Part shown: in pieces, positions 59,184-64,000 of the stretch | How positions within the stretch are numbered: the first letter of the stretch is position 1 | Layout: the number at the start of each line of letters is the position of its first letter | DNA from: Costus lasius | Taxonomy: Eukaryota > Streptophyta > Magnoliopsida > Zingiberales > Costaceae | DNA length: 64,000 nt | Direction of reading: 5' to 3' | Assembly: GCA_027563935.2 (NCBI GenBank) | Contig: CM050453.2 | Coordinates: 65,704,018-65,768,017 of the forward strand | The notes under the pieces: model-generated | Database searches by the model: none | What the model was told of the DNA's origin: nothing | The model's input: the letters and a program-made list of their open reading frames with translations, nothing else | Made by a program: the position numbers and the translations under genes

Positions 59184-61419
59184 TGTTAGGGAATACCGGG
59201 TGTAATTTAAAATTTTTGTAGTCCCAGGACGCAGCGGAAGCATTACACCCGAAACATATTCCTTTGCCCGAGGATCCATGCGAGGGAGAACACAAGGATG
59301 TGACAAGGATAATACCTCTATTGCTTGCTCGGTTCTTGAAGCCATGTTCGAAGACGATCAAGTGCTCGCCCTCTACAAGTATCCACGCGTCGACCATCTC
59401 AACGTTGCTCCCTTCCACGCTCGGTGCTAGCCTCGGGAAGAGAATCAAGCCTTAGGGTTCCTTCACTTCTCTTGCTCCACCTCCAAGATGAAAGCGCCAA
59501 GAAGAGATGAGGAGGAAGATGATGCCGCCAAGCTCTTCTTGTTCTTGCGCCAAGACAAGGAAATGCTGATGCTTGTGGCTATGGAAGAATATGAAGACAC
59601 CATGCACTTCTCCTTCTTGCACCAAAGAGAGAGGAAGAAGAGGATGCTTGCGGCTTCAAGGAGGAAGAAGGTTGCGCCACCTCTATGCACTCTCGCCCTT
59701 ATGCTTGCGCCTCCTCTTGATGTGCTCACGCCTCCAAGGATTGAACACACGAACCAACCTCCCAAGAGGGGGCGGCAAGGGTCCTATTAATAGGACAAGG
59801 GGAGGCTAGGGCAATGGCTAGGATCATGCCAAGTGGGCGGCTAGGATAAAGGAGTCTTGAGGTAAGGAAAGTCTCCAAGACTTTACCATAAACCTCATTC
59901 AACCTATCATAATTTTCCCAATGGCCATATCAGCCCAAGACATGCCTTAGAGGCATGCATTCCATCCAAGGAGAAGGGCTAGGCGCAACATGCAAGAGTC
60001 ATTTGGCTAAGCAAGGGTTTGAGGGGAATTAGGGTTTGGAGGTAAGGTAAGTCTCCAAGATCTTACCATAAACCTTACCCTACTATCCATATGCGCCCAA
60101 GCTCTTTCCAAAAGAGCCATCAAGCCATATCAGCCCCAACACTTGCCATAGAGGCAAGATACCATCAAAGGATGAAGGGGGAGGCGCCACTTCCTTCCAA
60201 AGGAAGCAATTTATGCCACCCACACCCCATTATGCCCCTAGGCGCCAATGGGTTTGGGTTTCTCCCCATTATACCCTTTTAAGCCAATTCCCTCTTCATG
60301 ACAACTTATTATTGGGCCTCATTGGATAATGAGCTAGCCCAAACTTCATGGCATGGGTTGATTAAGCCATTGGATCCAATCCAATGCAACCCTAATCCAA
60401 ATGTGACCAATCTAGGTCAATTTTGGGTCAACATGCCAAAATTGAAGTTTGGCTCCAATAACTTTCTTCTAACTCATCAGGCCCATTGGCGCTGATGAAA
60501 TCTTCCAAATGGATCCAAGTTATCCAATAACTTGATCCTAAGGCTTCTGATTAAAGCAACGTCAAGAGTCTATTGCGTGTGACACCGTAGGATCCTAATG
60601 ACGATGGCAACGATGTAAACATCATAAGTAGTGAGGGGTATCTAGCAACACATCACTACTACCCATGTCATAGGACTTAAGTCATTATGGCAACAACTCC
60701 TAATAAGCAACGAGGATTCCTATGCATTATAGATCCCTTTGCCTAAACTGATATCCTGCCGTTGGATTAGTCTCAAGTTTATCAATCCAATGCATTGGTC
60801 ATGACTCAACTAGTGTGGCCACACAATCCTGTCATGCACCAATAAGGTGGGGTGCCCCCCGAGTGGATATCATACTTCCAATAAGGAAGGGGAAAATCCT
60901 ACTATTGGTTATCTATATCTCTACATGACTTATGACATGCCCAATGACAGTCGTTTTGGTCTCCCAATTACGGAGAGACTTAAGACTGTATCAAAGCATA
61001 CCCATCATCAAATCTAGACATGAATACCTCAAGTCTAAGGATCAATGCAAACCTCTTACATGTGAGATTGACTTGTTGACTAGACAAGTCAATCCTCACG
61101 GTGGATCACTCCAGTGCATCTAATGCACCTGTATGTCTGCGTTACTGTGCCCCGCACCTAACCAGCCGCCCATATACCAGTCTCACATGTACCAAAGCTG
61201 TCCCATATCTGCTAAGGTACCTTGACTGGGGATAGCTTATGAGAATGGATCCAACCAAACTCCTGGGACATTATTTATGCAACTCAATACATCAACGCAG
61301 GTAGAGAAGTCTGCATAATAATGACCATGCCTCTATAAAGAATAACAATTCCATCAAAGTACATTCAAACAATGCCCGACCATGTCCAAACATTGGTCTG
61401 CAGGGCATAAACACCAACA
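59184..61419 (-). repeat. outer element, 5' LTR (2,236 bp)
   Basis: Uninterrupted LTR. Near 60,328 it contains TAATGAGCTAGCCC, the unoccupied version of the site hit by the inner element. It has the same termini and overall order of blocks as the inner LTR but is shorter, so the two belong to different subfamilies. Confidence 0.94.
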
Positions 61420-61713
61420 CTTGCTCGTGAGACTATAGGAAAGCATTATTCGAAAGAATATGCTCAAACTTACAGTCGCTCTAGCAAGGTTTGTCAATCA
61501 GCATCTCTAGGAGAAAACTCGCTTGCGGATCCGTACTTGCTAGCGTAATTATAAGGGTGCTAGGCATAGCGGAAAGACTCCAGTCCGACCACGCATCCGA
61601 TCCCTTTGGTTGAGAGTTTATTCATTCCGTTTGTGTGCTATGCCTATACTACCCAAAAGGGAGTGTTTGAGCCTTAGTCATCGCAAGTAAGGTTGAGAGT
61701 TTATTCTCATCAT
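61420..61713 (+). repeat. right part of the split 120-bp tandem repeat and unassigned sequence
   Basis: After the target duplication CTTGC (61,420-61,424) comes the third repeat unit (CAAGGTTTGTCAATCAGC at 61,485-61,502, then GAGAAAACTCGCTTGCGG). A degenerate piece (GAGCCTTAGTCATCGCAAGTA) follows at about 61,669. GGTTGAGAGTTTATTC occurs twice (near 61,609 and 61,692). Confidence 0.6.
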
Positions 61714-62753
61714 ATTGGAATTACAGGCTTGACACGCTTGTCCAATAAGAACATCCAGTGGCAAAGGAAACACATATGTCAAGTGACTTGGGTTCACACT
61801 TGTGCTGTGGTTTGGGTGTAGTCTTGGAAGACTCTTTCCTTTATATCGGGAGACAGTGATGTGTTGCTAGATACCCCTCACTGATCATGATAACGTAAGT
61901 TATCGTTACTGACATTTAAAGAAAACCCTTAGGGTCGCACAATTTGATGATATGGCTTACTTATGTCAGATCGTGTGGACTGAATTGTTTTGGTTCAGTT
62001 TAATGGGATTTAAACTCTGATTGTAAGTGAGATCTGGTCTGATCATGTTTGATTGATTAAGGCTTGAGATCGGTAAGCTTCGATCGAGAGAATTGATGCT
62101 AGATCGATGAGATCAAGAGCATCAAGAGATGAATGGTTAGATCTTGAGCCTTATGGTTTAATATGATCTAGACCAATGCTTGGTTTGATTTGGTCTTTAA
62201 ACCAAATGAGATTGAACCGGTTCATCAAGTGAACGCTTGGTTCAAAGAGGAGAATGTTGCGACTTGTTCACTTGGCGTGAACGCTTGAACACATTGAGGG
62301 TTTACTATTTTTGGAAGTTATGTTTCCAAAATAGAAAACACGCCTCACGTTCGAGAGCATTGCTCTATTCTCACTCGCATCTTCCTCTTGTCGCCTCTCT
62401 CCTCTCGTGTGGTGAGTCTTGACGCTCAAGGAGGATTCGGCCTAGCCAAGAGATCATCTCATCTTCCCTTCAAGCGATCAGGAGACTTGGAGATCCTTGC
62501 TAGCACAAGGAACGACAAGGAGAAAGCCATTTCTCATCTTGTGTGCGGCACCTTTGGAGGAGAGCCACATTGCCCTCTAGCTTCCAAGGCACCATCCAAG
62601 CAATGGCTATGGTATGATCCCTTGTCGATCTTTGCAATCTTTTAACAAGTTGATCTTATGTTCATGCATGCGATCTTAGAAACCCTAGCTTCCGCTTTGC
62701 GATAAATTATACATATGCGCCTATTAGGGTTTCCCCCTCTTTAGAAACTTTCA
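61714..62753 (+). repeat. partial 5' LTR of the plus-strand copia copy
   Basis: About 1,040 bp ending TTAGAAACTTTCA. It contains GGGAGACAGTGATGTG and GCTAGATACCCCTCACTG, the reverse complement of the conserved LTR core. It has many substitutions relative to the young element. Confidence 0.85.
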
Positions 62754-62755
62754 AT

Positions 62756-62768
62756 TGGTATCAGAGGC
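62756..62768 (+). promoter_or_regulatory. primer binding site of the plus-strand copia copy
   Basis: TGGTATCAGAGGC, two bases after the LTR end; complementary to initiator tRNA-Met except at the last positions. Confidence 0.85.
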
Positions 62769-64000
62769 AAGTTTCTGTATGATCATATGATTGCTTAATG
62801 TGTGATCCTTGCTTGCGTTTGTTTAGATCTAAAGTTACCATGCGAGAATACATCCTTGTCATTAGATGTTGGCGCATGTATGTTTGTTCATGTTTTTGCA
62901 TGACACTTATGTTGGCGCATGTTGTAGTTTTTCTTAAAACTTAAATTACTTGCGCGCCCATTATTTAGATCTAAGCGCCTACTTGAAAAACTTAGACGAG
63001 TTATTAGGGTTGAAGTCGTGGTCCTGTCTAGACCCACCAGTATGATCAGACTATCTGACAGCCTAGATGGGTCGACCAGATGGCACCTATGCGCAAGCAT
63101 GAGGTGGCTATAGGTCGACTGCAGAAAGGCGTGTAGCGATGTCTGATGGAGGCAACCTATGAACGCTCATGATTAAGGCCCGGGGTCACACCTGCTTGCC
63201 AGAACTCATGAAGGACGTTCAGCCCTTAACGCATGCATTGTTGACCATGAGGTCAACTCAAGTCGGTTATGACTTGGTGTATGCAAGGGCAGTGGGTCTG
63301 ACTAGGTCTGATGAGTGGATCCCTATTAATGGACCGTTGTAAGGTAGTAGGGCACATAAGGAAATAAAATTGATGCCAATGGGATTTTCAAAAATTTTAT
63401 TTTTTGAATGGATCACATGATGTTTGTATAACATGATTGAGTGTTTATTTAATCTTATGTGGGCTGCCCAAAATTTAATGTGTGATGTGCTGGGGCCTGC
63501 GTGCCTAGATTATTTTTGTAAATTATTTATTGTGATCTGCGCATCACATTTTAATAGTGTAATTGACCTGCGAGTCAATCATGTCTAGATAGATTAAAAT
63601 GTAATTTAATCAGACATGAGCATAGAGCACACATGGCAGAAGCGCTTGCAGCAAGTGGCTTGACCAGGTGGGAGGTCTAGAGTTCGACTCTAGGACAGGC
63701 GCATTTTACCTGGTGGACGCATCTGAGCTGCAGAGGGCGCTTGGGCCAGATGGAGTTTCAAAAGACCCATGAAGAGCTCAAGTGAAGACTTAAGTTAAAT
63801 TAGGGTCTTACTTAGGCTTAATGGGCTTTTACCACATAAGATAATCATGCTTTCAATTTACTATTTAAGTAATTTAGTAACTGCATGATTTATTCTTCTG
63901 CTATCACCATAGGATTTGCATGATAGTAAGAAGATAAAAGGACCGTTAAAATCCAACGTTAAATATCAAGCACGATAGCCTTCTGACGCAAAACCTCTCT
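62769..64000 (+). other. leader of the plus-strand copia copy
   Basis: Collinear with the reverse complement of 38,026-36,785, including AGCCTTCTGACGC at 63,979-63,991. The three leader hairpins would lie just beyond the window edge. The short minus-strand frame at 62,888-63,100 is not a gene. Confidence 0.75.

Larger units (their letters stand above)
42738..61419 (-). mobile_element. outer nested copia element, defective, carrying an inner element in its left LTR
   Basis: LTR ends are TGTTAGGGAATAC and AAACACCAACA. Perfect 5-bp target duplications CTTGC (42,733-42,737 and 61,420-61,424) flank it. The left (3') LTR is split by the inner element: 42,738-43,866 plus 53,328-54,411, 2,213 bp in all. 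The right (5') LTR is 59,184-61,419 (2,236 bp). Internal region 54,412-59,183 has a PPT, a decayed pol and gag, a leader and a PBS. The LTRs differ by a few percent and by an indel near 43,780, so it is older than the inner copy. Confidence 0.95.
61714..64000 (+). mobile_element. second copy of the young copia family, plus strand, truncated at both visible ends
   Basis: Sequence from 61,714 is a diverged reverse complement of the young copia LTR (matching about 31,680 back to 30,626), and then of its leader (38,041 back to about 36,785). The first 640 bp or so of the LTR are missing; homology begins abruptly at CTCATCATATTGG. The element runs off the right edge before gag, so its coding capacity is unknown. 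It is in opposite orientation to the copy at 30,626-39,730. Confidence 0.88.

Overview
This is nuclear DNA of a flowering plant with a large, transposon-rich genome. It contains one clearly recognisable host gene, plant-type NTF2. Everything else recognisable is a mobile element or its wreckage: Ty1/copia and Ty3/gypsy LTR retrotransposons, solo LTRs and one hAT-like DNA transposon. No bacterial signals, rRNA, tRNA genes or CRISPR arrays are visible. The species cannot be named from the sequence alone.

Host gene (about 1-22,400, minus strand). NTF2 is split into a 99-codon exon (21,266-21,562) and a short terminal exon (1,247-1,321). A 19,944-bp phase-0 GT-AG intron separates them. Together the exons encode 123 residues, the usual length for this nuclear transport factor. 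The intron holds a tandem duplication (2,112-3,093), an old diverged repeat pair (4,200-6,800), a 2.4-kb solo LTR with perfect 5-bp target duplications (7,951-10,331), and two broken gypsy elements of one family (10,656-19,825). One of those gypsy copies carries a hAT-like transposon (16,931-18,395) with a captured RING-H2 fragment. The upstream region has telo-box motifs and a dense cluster of near-perfect palindromes.

Intergenic transposon field (about 22,400-64,000). In order: a GC-rich block; an Athila-like gypsy integrase remnant (23,730-25,220); a second solo LTR (26,013-27,966); a young, nearly complete copia element on the minus strand (30,626-39,730; 5-bp duplications, PBS, PPT, gag-pol broken by one stop codon and one frameshift); LTR-like sequence with a 100-bp tandem repeat; a Russian-doll pair of related copia elements (outer 42,738-61,419, inner 43,867-53,322); and the 5' part of another copy of the young copia family in the opposite orientation (61,714 to the window end).

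How the parts relate. The two nested elements share the same fatal lesions: loss of the protease aspartate, no visible zinc knuckle, and a stop just before the reverse-transcriptase aspartates. Yet the inner copy has LTRs about 99.5% identical, so it moved recently without working enzymes. It shares termini, PBS, PPT, an LTR core motif and a three-hairpin leader with the autonomous-type element at 30.6-39.7 kb. The hairpin flanks are conserved while the stems differ with pairing kept. The most interesting hypothesis here is a helper/parasite copia system with a conserved, covarying RNA leader.
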